Shown piece by piece: positions 1-8,445 of a stretch of 64,000 bases of DNA. The notes below the pieces were generated by a model. It ran no database searches, was not told where the DNA came from, and was given only the letters and a program-made list of their open reading frames with translations. How positions within the stretch are numbered: the stretch's first letter is position 1; each line of letters starts with the position of its first letter. The stretch is from a virus: IMG/VR virus record IMGVR_UViG_3300027816_000074, positions 1-64,000 of that record; one strand, written 5' to 3'. A program made the position numbers and the translations under genes.

Positions 1-7
1 AAAAATT

Positions 8-769
8 ATGATTAACTTTAATAAAAACAATATAAATTTTTCTTTACCCCGTGATAAATTTGATTCTAGAGATTACACCTATAATAGGTCTGTAGTTCCT
101 AGTGTAAATTATATTGATTTTAGAAACGAATGTAGTCCTATTGAAAATCAAGGACAGTTAGGAAGCTGTACTGGGCAGGCACTAGCAGGAGCCATTGAAT
201 TAGTAAACAGAAAACTTAATAAAAAACATGATGTAAGTAGACTTTTTATCTATTATCAAGAACGTGTACTAATGAACACCGTAAATGAAGATAGCGGAGC
301 TAGTATTAGAGATGGTATTAGAGCTGTCAGTAAATGGGGAGCTCCGCTTGAAACTTTTTGGCCTTATACTATTAAAAGATTTGCTCAGGCTCCTAATAAA
401 CAAGCTTATACAGATGCGTTGAAAAGAAAAGTAACAGAATATCGTAGAATATTAACATTTAGTGATGTTATAAATGCGGTTTCACAAAAAACTCCTGTTA
501 TTTTTGGATTTGCAGTTTACGAAAGTTTTGTCAGCAACAAAGTAGCATACACAGGAGTTATGCCTATGCCGTCTGCAAACGAAGAATTTTTAGGAGGTCA
601 TGCTGTAATGCTAGTAGGTTTTGATAAATCTAGTAGAAGATTTATAGTTAGAAACAGTTGGGGAGCTAATTGGGGACTAAAAGGTTACTTTTATATGCCG
701 TTTAGCGTAGTTGAGAATTCAGATTTATCCTGGGATTTCTGGGCTATTACCCGAGTTCAGAATCCTTGA
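8..769 (+). CDS. papain-like (C1 family) cysteine protease
   Basis: 253 residues. The papain catalytic set is visible: Gln48 and Cys54 in NQGQLGSCTGQA, His198 in GGHAVMLVGF and Asn216 in RNSWGANWG, in the C1 order and spacing. There is no signal peptide, so it acts in the cytoplasm or is carried in the virion. It lies directly upstream of tail-fibre-like genes. C1-like proteases occur in some large phages, but the substrate is unknown; processing of virion proteins or attack on a host protein are both possible. The ATG at 8 gives a complete domain, but the upstream region is outside the window, so the start is not proven. Confidence 0.85.
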   Translation: MINFNKNNINFSLPRDKFDSRDYTYNRSVVPSVNYIDFRNECSPIENQGQLGSCTGQALAGAIELVNRKLNKKHDVSRLFIYYQERVLMNTVNEDSGASIRDGIRAVSKWGAPLETFWPYTIKRFAQAPNKQAYTDALKRKVTEYRRILTFSDVINAVSQKTPVIFGFAVYESFVSNKVAYTGVMPMPSANEEFLGGHAVMLVGFDKSSRRFIVRNSWGANWGLKGYFYMPFSVVENSDLSWDFWAITRVQNP

Positions 770-790
770 ACAGGTCTAAATTCATTTTTT

Positions 791-798
791 GATAAATA
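791..798 (+). promoter_or_regulatory. late promoter box (GATAAATA)
   Basis: GATAAATA lies 21 bases upstream of the ATG at 819. It matches the T4-type late box TATAAATA read by the phage late sigma factor, and recurs before other late-type genes in the window. Confidence 0.5.
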
Positions 799-818
799 AA
801 AAAAAGAGATTAATTATT

Positions 819-1262
819 ATGCCCATAGATACAATTAATTTAGGAAACTATGCCAATGACGGAACTGGAGATGATCTGCGTTCTGCATTTAGTAAAGTTA
901 ACAGTGCATTTGACACTTTAAATCAATTCATTACTAATAATGCTGGTACAGTCAACACCGGTTCAAGCGGACGACTTGCGTACTATCCCACTAATGGGAC
1001 TACCGTTTCAGCTAGTAATAATCAATTAGTGTGGAACAATGGACTTGGATTATTAACAGTTAATCAAGTTAATGCTAACAATATCGAATCAACAGTGTAC
1101 GGTATCGATGTTAGAAATATATTATCTTGGGATTTTGGAAATTTTGGAAATAGTTTTGATAATCCAATACAGTATTTACTGACTCAGCAGGATATTGATT
1201 TTGGGTCATTCATTCCTACATCGTTCGATCAGGACATTGATCTTGATCTTGGAATATTTTAA
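819..1262 (+). CDS. virion/tail-fibre-like structural protein
   Basis: 147 residues from ATG 819, preceded by AGAG; an in-frame TTG at 789 would overlap the promoter box and is less likely. The N-terminus (NYANDGTGDDLRSAFSKVN) is a short motif seen in structural proteins of T4-like marine phages. A later GRLAYYPTNGTTVS segment is nearly repeated in the next gene (GRLAYYATTGTTV), so the two are related by segment duplication and probably belong to the same fibre or baseplate appendage. The C-terminus is Asp/Phe/Ile-rich. Exact role unknown. Confidence 0.65.
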   Translation: MPIDTINLGNYANDGTGDDLRSAFSKVNSAFDTLNQFITNNAGTVNTGSSGRLAYYPTNGTTVSASNNQLVWNNGLGLLTVNQVNANNIESTVYGIDVRNILSWDFGNFGNSFDNPIQYLLTQQDIDFGSFIPTSFDQDIDLDLGIF

Positions 1263-1275
1263 TTAGGAGATTACG

Positions 1276-2646
1276 ATGGTTTTAAGAATTAGACAAGGTT
1301 TAGACTCCGATAGGGAATCATTTACTCCTGCTAGCGGTGAACTAATTTATACCACAGACCAAAAAGAAGTCTGGGTTGGAGATGGAACAACTGCAGGTGG
1401 TATTGCAGTCAGTGGCGGAGGTGGTGGTGGAGGTGCAACTACATTAGGAGCACTAAATGATGTAGTAATATCAGATCCCACAGTTGGGGAAGTTTTAAAA
1501 TACGACGGAACTAACTGGGTAAACGATACTGATGCATCAGGCGGTGGCGGATTAACTACTGAAGAAGTAGAAGATATCGTAGCTGCTATGTTTGCAGACG
1601 GTTCACAAACAAATATTACTATTACGTATAATGATAATGGCACAGGTAACGGAACGTTTGATGTTACTGCCAATGCAGGTGGCGGTGGTTCAGGAAATGT
1701 GGGAGCAGGTATCGCTGGACGTTTAGCCTATTATGCAACCACTGGTACAACTGTTACTGATGTAGGTTCGGGTGTTAATTGGGATAATGACACTAACACA
1801 CTTACTTTAAATAACCTAGTGTTCAACGGTAGCTCAATTAGCACAGATGATTCAGGCGCAATTGAATTAGCTAATGTAGTACACATGTTAAGTGATATTC
1901 AAGTTGACGGGGATATTTTTATCTCCCCAGGTTATCATGTATATGCAGACGGTTTCCATAACGACGATAACATTGCTATCGTACCAACGGGCGGTGAAGG
2001 TGTAGTAGCCATTGGTGGTTTCTTAAACGGTGAAGATTACGGAGCAAAATTAGAAGTTAGAGCATGGGAAACACAAGTTGGATTTAATCCAATCTATGGC
2101 GGCAATTCAATGACATCGTTTATCAATATATTTGGTAATCCAGGCGACCCAAGTGTTCAACCACCTTCCGTTGCTCTTTGCCGTGCTAGAGGTACTCCGA
2201 CGGCACAATTACCAGTTGAAAATTATGATAGTGCAGGTATCCTAAGCTTTAACTTATGGGACGGTGATAATTTTGTACTGTCTGCAGGCTTTGGTCATAT
2301 TCTTACTGGTGCACCAAGCAGTAATGTTATGCCAGGCGGTCTTGGATGCTTTGTTGCTAACAGTAGTGGAGTTTCAACACAAATTTGGTTCGTTGACGGA
2401 CAAAATGAGAGATTTGACGTACAAAGAAACTTAGTAATGTCAGAAATCAATCCTATAACATTTGTTAACGATCCTTCTAAAACATTAAGTATTACAACTC
2501 CAAGAGTAAAATTTACTCCATTAACTTCTGTTGAAAGAGATGCACTTACAGGTGTAGAGGTTGGAGAAGTTATTTTTAATACAACTTCAACTAAATTACA
2601 AGTATGCAGCGCAATTGGCCCAGTTGTCTGGGACGATCTAAACTGA
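1276..2646 (+). CDS. tail fibre protein, receptor-binding candidate
   Basis: 456 residues with a clear AGGAG ribosome site. The N-terminal 40 residues (RIRQGLDSDRESFTPASGEL...WVGDGT) resemble the Mtd-N-type domain used to attach phage fibres to the baseplate. Glycine runs (about residues 48-54, 90-94 and 137-141) separate this from LNDVVISDPTVGEVLKYDG, a short repeat common in marine phage fibres. The middle is beta-rich and aromatic, and the C-terminus (LTSVERDALTGVEVGEVIFN) is a typical fibre tip-proximal repeat. It is followed by a strong terminator. Fibre assignment is solid; receptor specificity cannot be read. Confidence 0.75.
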   Translation: MVLRIRQGLDSDRESFTPASGELIYTTDQKEVWVGDGTTAGGIAVSGGGGGGGATTLGALNDVVISDPTVGEVLKYDGTNWVNDTDASGGGGLTTEEVEDIVAAMFADGSQTNITITYNDNGTGNGTFDVTANAGGGGSGNVGAGIAGRLAYYATTGTTVTDVGSGVNWDNDTNTLTLNNLVFNGSSISTDDSGAIELANVVHMLSDIQVDGDIFISPGYHVYADGFHNDDNIAIVPTGGEGVVAIGGFLNGEDYGAKLEVRAWETQVGFNPIYGGNSMTSFINIFGNPGDPSVQPPSVALCRARGTPTAQLPVENYDSAGILSFNLWDGDNFVLSAGFGHILTGAPSSNVMPGGLGCFVANSSGVSTQIWFVDGQNERFDVQRNLVMSEINPITFVNDPSKTLSITTPRVKFTPLTSVERDALTGVEVGEVIFNTTSTKLQVCSAIGPVVWDDLN

Positions 2647-2660
2647 TCTAGTTAATTTAT

Positions 2661-2692
2661 AAAAAGGCGAGTTTTTAGCTCGCCTTTTTTTA
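2661..2692 (+). terminator. intrinsic terminator after fibre genes
   Basis: A GGCGAG/CTCGCC stem (2666-2671 with 2679-2684) with a 7-base loop is extended by A5/T5 pairing and followed by a T run. It ends the 819-2646 unit. Confidence 0.85.
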
Positions 2693-2717
2693 CGATTAAA
2701 AATAACATCAAAATAGG

Positions 2718-2726
2718 GTAAATATA
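2718..2726 (+). promoter_or_regulatory. possible late promoter box (GGTAAATAT type)
   Basis: A GTAAATAT-like sequence lies about 18 bases before the ATG at 2744. It differs from the GATAAATAT boxes elsewhere by one position, so the call is weaker. Confidence 0.3.
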
Positions 2727-2743
2727 TTATTATAGGAATAGAT

Positions 2744-5602
2744 ATGAGTTTATTACCGTCGTGGACTGTTAAATCTGGTTACAAATTTCCAAGTATTGAG
2801 GAAAGAACAGTTGTTGACTTGCCCTTGCCCTTGGACTTTACAAATCTTGATGCGGGTGACGACAGTACAGATGTGACATTTACAAAAATATCAGGAAATC
2901 TTCCTCCAGGTCTAAGACTCGAAAGTAGTAGCATAGTAGGAACACCTTTTGAAGTAGCTAGACCTACTGATTTTGAATTTGTTATTAGAGCTAGTAGAGG
3001 ATCTGCAATTTCAGATCGAACTTTAATAATTACAATCAACGGAGCAGATCCTCCAGTTTGGATTACACCTTCGGGCGATTTACCAATTGGTACTAATCAA
3101 AACTATTTTATATTAGACAGTAGTTTTGTAGAGTTTCCGCTTACAGCTATAGACTTTGACACTCCAACAGGACAAACTCTAAAATATTTTATTGACAAGG
3201 GCGCAGGTGAACTACCTCCTGGTTTAATTTTAACTGAAGATGGAAGAATTACCGGATTTATTCAACCGGCACTAATTATTAGACAAACTGACGACAAAGG
3301 ATATTATGATCAAGGATTATATGACAGTGTAGGATATGACTTTGGCTATAGATCTAGTAACGGTTATGATAGTTTTGTTTATGATAGTGTTTTTTATGAT
3401 TTTGCAAACAATTCAACTACACCAAGAAAACTTAACAGAAAATATCAATTTATTGTTAGTGTAAGCGACGGTGACGTTGTTGCTAAAAGACAATTCAACA
3501 TTTATGTAGTTGGTGATGATTTCTTAAGAGCAGATAACGTTATTACTACTGCCGGTAATGGAGTCTTTACTGTTGACAGCACTTATCTTAGATCTCCGTT
3601 GTGGTTAACTTCTACTGATCTAGGAATAAAAAGAGCTAATAATTATCTTACATTCTTACTTGACGTATATGAAGGTCCAGGTATAGTTGATCCAGTTTTT
3701 TATAACTTAGAAATTGTAGATAGATCATGGGTAGCTCAACAAACTTTTGAAACACTAATTAGAAAAACTAATACTGTTACAGTAACACAAAGTTACAATC
3801 ACGGACTAAAAACTGGCGATAAAATTAAAATTGTCAGTAGTATTCCTAACCTTACAGTTGACTCTGCTGAAGTAACTGTAATAAATTCTAGAAAATTTAG
3901 ATTTCAAAACAGAGGAAAACCATATGTAGGAGAATGGCAACCTAGTACTGTTTATATCTTTAATCAAATTGTGTTACACAATACAAAACTTTATCAATGT
4001 AGTAAAGGACACACTTCTACTAGTAATTTTAATGACGACAATGATCTCCTTTATTGGATTGAGGTAGCCGACAGTGTTTCAAATCTTGGAACTTTTAGCA
4101 AAGTTTACGAACTTAACGATCGTGCAAGTTATTTAGGAAAAGATTATATTTGTAAAATACCGCATGTTACAGGACTTGGATTTCAATTAGTGCAATGGGA
4201 GTTATATGGATTACCTCCAGGTATGATGTTTGATTCAAGAAACGGGGAAGTATTCGGAGTAGTACCTTATCAATCAGCTATAACTAAAAATTATAAATTT
4301 ACAATCACTGCAACTAGGTATAGTTCAGGAACAGAAACTGCGTCTACTGCAAGAACTTTTAGTGTAAAAATTCTTGGAGAAATTGACAGCACAATGTCTT
4401 GGATCACTGACACCGACTTAGGTTCTATTGGCGGAAACTTTTTCAGTACTTTTAAAATAGAAGCTACTTCAATTGCTAAAAATCCGTTAATAAATTACGC
4501 TATTATACAAGGTAGCTTACCTCCCGGCCTAAGTCTAAATCTTGACGGGGAGATTGTTGGTAGAGTTAATCAATTTGAGTTTCCAAATAACCCAGGTCTA
4601 ACAACATTTGATAACAGAGATTTTATCTTAGACGGAGGTACAACCACTGTTGATAGAGTGTTTACATTTACAGTATTGGCTCAAGATCAATATCTTTATA
4701 GTGCTATAACTAAAGAATTTAATATAATAGTTACTACACCTAATGATAAGCCTTATAGCTACATTTATGTGCAACCATTTTTATCGTTAGATCAACGCGA
4801 AAAATTTAAAAACTTTATAAATGACTCAAACGTTTTTACTCCTAATAAGCTTTGGAGATTAAATGATTCGTTATTTGGAGTTCAAAAAGATTTAAGAATG
4901 CTAGTGTACGCAGGCATTGAAACAAAAACTGCTGCTGAATACGTAAGTGCGATTGGATTGAATCACAAAAAGAAAAGATTCATTTTTGGAGAGGTTAAAA
5001 AAGCTTACGGAATTCCATTAGATACACAAAGAATTGCATATGAGGTAATTTACGTAGAAATGATTGATCCATTAGAAATAGGGAAAAAACATCTACCTCC
5101 TACAATACTAACTAAAGAAAAAGATTATCCGCCAATTACTGTAGATAATTCTGATATACAATGGTATGGACTAGACAGAATTGACGACTTAAATAAAAAA
5201 GAACCCTACGCACCAAGACCAACTACAAGAATAAGCGTAGATCAAACTAATTTACAGGTCAGCGATCCCGAGCCAAGAACACGTTATCCAAACAGCGTTA
5301 GTAACTGGCAATATCGATTAAAGAATATGCCGAACGCCAGTACTGAAAGAAACTATCTATTTTCGTGGATGAGGACTGTACAGCCGGGATCTAAACAAGA
5401 ATTAGGATATGTCAAGGCGGTAATATTATGCTATTGCAAGCCCGGAGAAGGTGACTACATACTGTTAAACATAAAGAACAGTGGTTTTAATTTTAAAGAT
5501 TTAGATTATACTGTAGATAGATATTATATTGATTACGTTCTTGATCAAAATACATTAGGTAAATATATCGCATTTAAAGATGATAAGGTAACAATAACAT
5601 GA
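2744..5602 (+). CDS. large virion structural protein with repeated Ig-like (He_PIG-type) domains
   Basis: 952 residues. Four copies of an LPPGLxL...GxIxG signature, typical of putative Ig-like He_PIG domains, start near residues 52, 155, 488 and 589. Between copies 2 and 3 lies a Tyr/Asp-rich stretch (about residues 187-220) with repeated YDSV and YDF units. The C-terminal 300 residues carry no recognised domain. Large Ig-repeat proteins of this kind are part of tail or baseplate appendages in T4-like marine phages and may bind carbohydrate. It is translationally coupled to the next gene by a 4-base ATGA overlap. Structural role likely; position in the virion unknown. Confidence 0.7.
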   Translation: MSLLPSWTVKSGYKFPSIEERTVVDLPLPLDFTNLDAGDDSTDVTFTKISGNLPPGLRLESSSIVGTPFEVARPTDFEFVIRASRGSAISDRTLIITINGADPPVWITPSGDLPIGTNQNYFILDSSFVEFPLTAIDFDTPTGQTLKYFIDKGAGELPPGLILTEDGRITGFIQPALIIRQTDDKGYYDQGLYDSVGYDFGYRSSNGYDSFVYDSVFYDFANNSTTPRKLNRKYQFIVSVSDGDVVAKRQFNIYVVGDDFLRADNVITTAGNGVFTVDSTYLRSPLWLTSTDLGIKRANNYLTFLLDVYEGPGIVDPVFYNLEIVDRSWVAQQTFETLIRKTNTVTVTQSYNHGLKTGDKIKIVSSIPNLTVDSAEVTVINSRKFRFQNRGKPYVGEWQPSTVYIFNQIVLHNTKLYQCSKGHTSTSNFNDDNDLLYWIEVADSVSNLGTFSKVYELNDRASYLGKDYICKIPHVTGLGFQLVQWELYGLPPGMMFDSRNGEVFGVVPYQSAITKNYKFTITATRYSSGTETASTARTFSVKILGEIDSTMSWITDTDLGSIGGNFFSTFKIEATSIAKNPLINYAIIQGSLPPGLSLNLDGEIVGRVNQFEFPNNPGLTTFDNRDFILDGGTTTVDRVFTFTVLAQDQYLYSAITKEFNIIVTTPNDKPYSYIYVQPFLSLDQREKFKNFINDSNVFTPNKLWRLNDSLFGVQKDLRMLVYAGIETKTAAEYVSAIGLNHKKKRFIFGEVKKAYGIPLDTQRIAYEVIYVEMIDPLEIGKKHLPPTILTKEKDYPPITVDNSDIQWYGLDRIDDLNKKEPYAPRPTTRISVDQTNLQVSDPEPRTRYPNSVSNWQYRLKNMPNASTERNYLFSWMRTVQPGSKQELGYVKAVILCYCKPGEGDYILLNIKNSGFNFKDLDYTVDRYYIDYVLDQNTLGKYIAFKDDKVTIT

Positions 5603-6174
5603 CAAGTCAAATAGATCCAAGTGGGATCGATCCCACTTATCCAAAAGCTGGAAAAGATAATAACAGTCAAGGATTCAGAGATAATTTTGGTTATATACAA
5701 ACTGCTTTAGAAGTTGCAGCAGGTGAACTTAGTGATTTACAATCCAAAGTAGTGTTGAAAGAACCCTTAGAAGGTGACATAGCAGTTGATAATGATCTTC
5801 TTGGTAATACCCTATATAACGCAATTTATGCAGAATTACATGGAAAAGTATATGGACCAGTTAATACTAACGGAACTGTAAATGTTAGTATTGTCGACGG
5901 TCCTTATCAAGTGTTTACTGCTACGGGAAATACAACTCTTAGATTTGAAGATTGGCCAGAAGAAGGTTGGGCAAAACTAACAGTTGAAATTAAGGGCGAT
6001 ACCCTCGGAGAGTACATTCTTAATTTTAGTACAGAAGGTGGCGGTACTATTAAAAAAGATACAGGATTTCCAGTAACATTTACATTACCAATTCCTGGAA
6101 CAATTAGAATTATAGAAGTATGGTCTAGGGACGGTGGTACTAATGTCTTTTTAAAATACATTGGAGATTGGTAA
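5599..6174 (+). CDS. virion structural protein, fibre/appendage-like
   Basis: 191 residues, ATGA overlap with the Ig-repeat gene. The N-terminus (PKAGKDNNSQGFRDNF) is a motif found in structural proteins of T4-like cyanophages and resembles the GTGDDLRSAF region of the 819-1262 gene. The C-terminal half is beta-strand-like with Gly/Thr turns and ends in KYIGDW. It probably belongs to the same appendage as the 2744-5602 product. No catalytic motif seen. Confidence 0.6.
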   Translation: MTSQIDPSGIDPTYPKAGKDNNSQGFRDNFGYIQTALEVAAGELSDLQSKVVLKEPLEGDIAVDNDLLGNTLYNAIYAELHGKVYGPVNTNGTVNVSIVDGPYQVFTATGNTTLRFEDWPEEGWAKLTVEIKGDTLGEYILNFSTEGGGTIKKDTGFPVTFTLPIPGTIRIIEVWSRDGGTNVFLKYIGDW

Positions 6175-6404
6175 TGCACCCTTTAGCAGTCGATTGTTCT
6201 AATCTTAAAGATTCTGAAATCGAAACTAAAATACAAGATTTGTCTAGGAAATATTGGATGACAAGAAATCCAGATATACAGCGACAAGTTGTTAGTTTAT
6301 TAGAACATTACAAAATGGAAATTGCACAACGACGTGCAAAATATTGGCAAGAGCAAAACGAAAAAAGAGATACAGATCTTGACAACTTGATTAAAATAAA
6401 TTAA
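6174..6404 (+). CDS. small helical protein, unknown
   Basis: 76 residues, starting at ATG 6174 that overlaps the TAA of the previous gene (TAATG). The protein is mostly charged helix (DSEIETKIQDLSRKYW, then RQVVSLLEHYKMEIAQRR) and could form a coiled coil. No homology I can name with certainty; similar small proteins follow tail genes in T4-like marine phages. The last codons contain the -35 box of the next promoter. Confidence 0.6.
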   Translation: MHPLAVDCSNLKDSEIETKIQDLSRKYWMTRNPDIQRQVVSLLEHYKMEIAQRRAKYWQEQNEKRDTDLDNLIKIN

Positions 6405-6407
6405 AAT
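6379..6407 (+). promoter_or_regulatory. sigma70-type promoter
   Basis: TTGACA at 6379-6384, a 17-base spacer, and TAAAAT at 6402-6407. The -35 box is inside the end of the upstream gene. Transcription should begin at about 6413-6415, on top of the ATG at 6414. Confidence 0.6.
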
Positions 6408-6413
6408 AGTGCT

Positions 6414-6914
6414 ATGCATTATGATAAATTTAAACGTCCAATATTTAATGACTCAGATCTAATCGAAATTTTATATGAAAAAAATCTCGAGTGTCTAAAT
6501 AATACATTAGTTGAAGCTAGTTCGGATGTTTTAAAATTTAACACTTTCACTGATAATCTACTAAAAGTCCGTTCAAATGATACTATTGATCAGGAAACCT
6601 TTGATCAAACATCGCAACAAGAATGGTTTATGCCCGAAGAATATAAAAAAATGGACATCGAAAGCTACTTAGTACAGACATGTCCTGAAGAAAATTATCA
6701 AAGATTAATCGAAGAATTACAAGAATTTCGGAAAAGAAATATGTTGGATCTACTACGTTGGCTTAAATATTTTGTAGATACTGCTAAACAAAGAAACATA
6801 ATTTGGGGAGTAGGACGAGGATCTAGTGTGGCAAGTTATGTACTCTATCTAATTGGTGTACATAAAATTGATAGTATAAAGTACAAATTAGATTGGAAAG
6901 AATTCTTAAGATAA
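6414..6914 (+). CDS. DNA polymerase III alpha subunit-like fragment
   Basis: 166 residues. The C-terminal 35 residues contain GVGRGSSVAS (132-141) followed by YLIG and a D-x-I-K-Y pattern. This matches the GRGSSAGS...YLLGIT..DP segment at the start of the palm of bacterial C-family polymerases (DnaE/PolC). The N-terminal 120 residues are helical and carry no PHP or catalytic Asp motif, so it cannot polymerise by itself. Small PolIII-alpha-like proteins occur in T4-like cyanophages; binding to a host replisome partner is a guess. It probably has no leader (promoter -10 ends 7 bases before the ATG). Confidence 0.55.
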   Translation: MHYDKFKRPIFNDSDLIEILYEKNLECLNNTLVEASSDVLKFNTFTDNLLKVRSNDTIDQETFDQTSQQEWFMPEEYKKMDIESYLVQTCPEENYQRLIEELQEFRKRNMLDLLRWLKYFVDTAKQRNIIWGVGRGSSVASYVLYLIGVHKIDSIKYKLDWKEFLR

Positions 6915-6926
6915 GGAGAGCATATT

Positions 6927-7262
6927 ATGAGCATGAAATCACCAGGACGCACAGTGTATAAAACTATGCAAGGAAAAGAAATTGATTTAGAAAAATTACG
7001 CAAAAAAAATGAACTTACTTTAGCAGTTGGTAATGTTAGAGTCAATGCCCGAGGTGACGAACTTGGTCCAGGAGGAAAGATAGTTAAAAAACGAGAAGAT
7101 GCTGTTAAAGAATATTACACAACTCATGCAGATTCTGTTCCTCATTCTGAGCCAACTGTATCTGTTCCAGGTGCAAAGTTTGCTGAACAAAAAGACCTAA
7201 TTGATAAAAAGTTCCAAAAACCATTAAAGAAAAAAAGTGTAACTAATAAGGTCCAAAAATGA
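6927..7262 (+). CDS. conserved T4-like marine phage protein, unknown function
   Basis: 111 residues, basic, with a good GGAG site before ATG 6927. A central RVNARGDELGPGGKIV segment with Gly-rich turns is followed by a charged helix and a Lys-rich tail (KPLKKKSVTNK). Its stop overlaps the start of the GroES-like gene, so the two are co-translated. The type is familiar from marine T4-like phages, but I know no function; the basic tail would allow nucleic-acid or virion binding. Confidence 0.55.
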   Translation: MSMKSPGRTVYKTMQGKEIDLEKLRKKNELTLAVGNVRVNARGDELGPGGKIVKKREDAVKEYYTTHADSVPHSEPTVSVPGAKFAEQKDLIDKKFQKPLKKKSVTNKVQK

Positions 7263-7597
7263 ACGTTGTAAAAGGAACTATAAAACCTCTTCGAAAAAAT
7301 ATTCTAGTAACGAATATGAATTTTGACGGGATCACTACAACTGGTGGAATTTATATTCCTAGTGACGACGGAAAGACTAGAGGAGTTAAGCCACGGTGGG
7401 GTCAAGTATGGGCAATTGGGCCAGAACAAAACGATGTTGAGGTCGGTGATTGGATTCTAATAGAACACGGCCGTTGGACTAGAGGTGTTAAGGTCGAAGA
7501 GGATGGTAAAGAATTTGTTATTCGAAGAGTAGACATTGATGCTGTTTTGATTAAAACAGATCAAAAACCAAGTGACGAATACATTGCCTACGATTAA
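7259..7597 (+). CDS. GroES/gp31-like co-chaperonin
   Basis: 112 residues, the length of T4 gp31 (111). The fold signature is visible: IKPLRKNILVT at the N-terminus, TTGGIYIPSDD where the GroES mobile loop lies, RWGQVWAIGP (the GxVxAxGP strand) and VEVGDWILIEHG (the VKVGDxVL strand). It would cap the host GroEL so that the phage capsid protein can fold. It overlaps the preceding gene by 4 bases and is followed by a terminator. Start ATG 7259 is coupled to the upstream stop. Confidence 0.8.
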   Translation: MNVVKGTIKPLRKNILVTNMNFDGITTTGGIYIPSDDGKTRGVKPRWGQVWAIGPEQNDVEVGDWILIEHGRWTRGVKVEEDGKEFVIRRVDIDAVLIKTDQKPSDEYIAYD

Positions 7598-7612
7598 AAG
7601 ATAAAAAATCTT

Positions 7613-7640
7613 AATAGGGCCATTGACAGGCCCTATTTTT
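7613..7640 (+). terminator. intrinsic terminator whose loop is a -35 box
   Basis: The 9-bp stem AATAGGGCC (7613-7621) / GGCCCTATT (7629-7637) is followed by a T run. The 7-base loop ATTGACA contains the TTGACA of the next promoter. Confidence 0.9.
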
Positions 7641-7651
7641 TTCTGTATAAT
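7623..7651 (+). promoter_or_regulatory. sigma70 consensus promoter
   Basis: TTGACA (7623-7628), a 17-base spacer and TATAAT (7646-7651), a perfect consensus pair. The -35 lies in the loop of the terminator above. It drives the 7674-10492 operon. Confidence 0.85.
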
Positions 7652-7673
7652 ATCTAAACAATATGGAGAAACT

Positions 7674-7850
7674 ATGTCAGTGCTTGATATACAACCTAAA
7701 GATACTAGTAAAGGGCATTTTTATGTTAGCCTTGCTAAAAGTGGAATTAGAATATTTGCTGGCGGTGTATTAATGGCCGGAAACATTTGGCTAGCTGGTG
7801 TGTGCATTGTACTAGCCGAAGTGCTAGGTGTAATTGAAGAAATTGTATGA
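7674..7850 (+). CDS. small membrane protein, unknown
   Basis: 58 residues from ATG 7674, with a GGAG site 5 bases upstream. The first 20 residues are hydrophilic; residues 23-55 form one long or two short hydrophobic segments (IRIFAGGVLMAGNIWLAG...). First gene of a strong early-type promoter, so probably made at once after infection. It overlaps the next gene by 4 bases. Function not recognisable. Confidence 0.55.
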   Translation: MSVLDIQPKDTSKGHFYVSLAKSGIRIFAGGVLMAGNIWLAGVCIVLAEVLGVIEEIV

Positions 7851-8299
7851 AGATCGGATTTACTTGTAGCACTTTTGACTTATTTCATGCCGGGCATATC
7901 ATGATGCTCAAAGAAGCTAAAAGTGTATGTGATCATTTAATTGTAGGACTTCAAACAGACCCTACTATTGATCGTCCAAGAGAAAAAAATAAACCAATAC
8001 AGACTATCTTTGAAAGATATGTGCAATTAGAAGCTTGTAAGTATGTAGACGAAATCGTAGTGTACGGCACTGAAAAAGAGTTAGTAGACATCTTGCTTAG
8101 TTATCCTATTAATGTTAGAATACTAGGTATAGAATACATAGATAAAGATTTTACAGGAAAAAAAGAATGTAATGCTAGAGGAATCGAATTGTATTTTAAT
8201 AATAGACAACATAGTTTCAGCACCACAGAATTAAGAAATCGTGTTGTATATGCCGAAGACATTAAGCGTGTACAAAATCAACCACCGTTAGGAACATAA
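7847..8299 (+). CDS. cytidylyltransferase-like nucleotidyltransferase
   Basis: 150 residues. HAGH (14-17) in the first loop and STTELR (125-130) near the end are the two signature motifs of HxGH nucleotidyltransferases such as glycerol-3-phosphate cytidylyltransferase (HxGH and a TSxIR-like motif). The length fits this family (about 130-150). It should transfer CMP or AMP from an NTP to a phosphorylated substrate. The substrate cannot be read. It sits in an early operon with the clamp loader; nucleotide-sugar or cofactor synthesis are both possible. A second, unrelated HxGH enzyme is at 22330. Confidence 0.7.
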   Translation: MKIGFTCSTFDLFHAGHIMMLKEAKSVCDHLIVGLQTDPTIDRPREKNKPIQTIFERYVQLEACKYVDEIVVYGTEKELVDILLSYPINVRILGIEYIDKDFTGKKECNARGIELYFNNRQHSFSTTELRNRVVYAEDIKRVQNQPPLGT

Positions 8300-8445
8300 T
8301 GACCGATAGAGAATATACAGATGCAATCATGATGTTACATCAAATTGCTCGCATGATTGAAACAAAAATGGGTAAAGGAAATCTCAGCGAAGACATCCGT
8401 GACTGCGCTGATCGATTACACGAATTAACTAAAAAGGTTGTATAA
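8299..8445 (+). CDS. 48-residue protein, unknown
   Basis: Reading from ATG 8299 (overlapping the previous TAA) to TAA 8443-8445, which overlaps the next ATG. The product is 48 residues, helical and charged: MTDREYTDAIMMLHQ at the start, LHELTKKVV at the end. The overlaps on both sides (TAATG each time) make it a convincing gene despite its size. No homology recognised. Confidence 0.6.
   Translation: MTDREYTDAIMMLHQIARMIETKMGKGNLSEDIRDCADRLHELTKKVV

Noticed and set aside
1347-1673. Long open frame on the minus strand inside the fibre gene
   Set aside because: It mirrors the Gly/Thr-rich fibre coding sequence, has no ribosome site and low-complexity Pro/Val content; a shadow frame.
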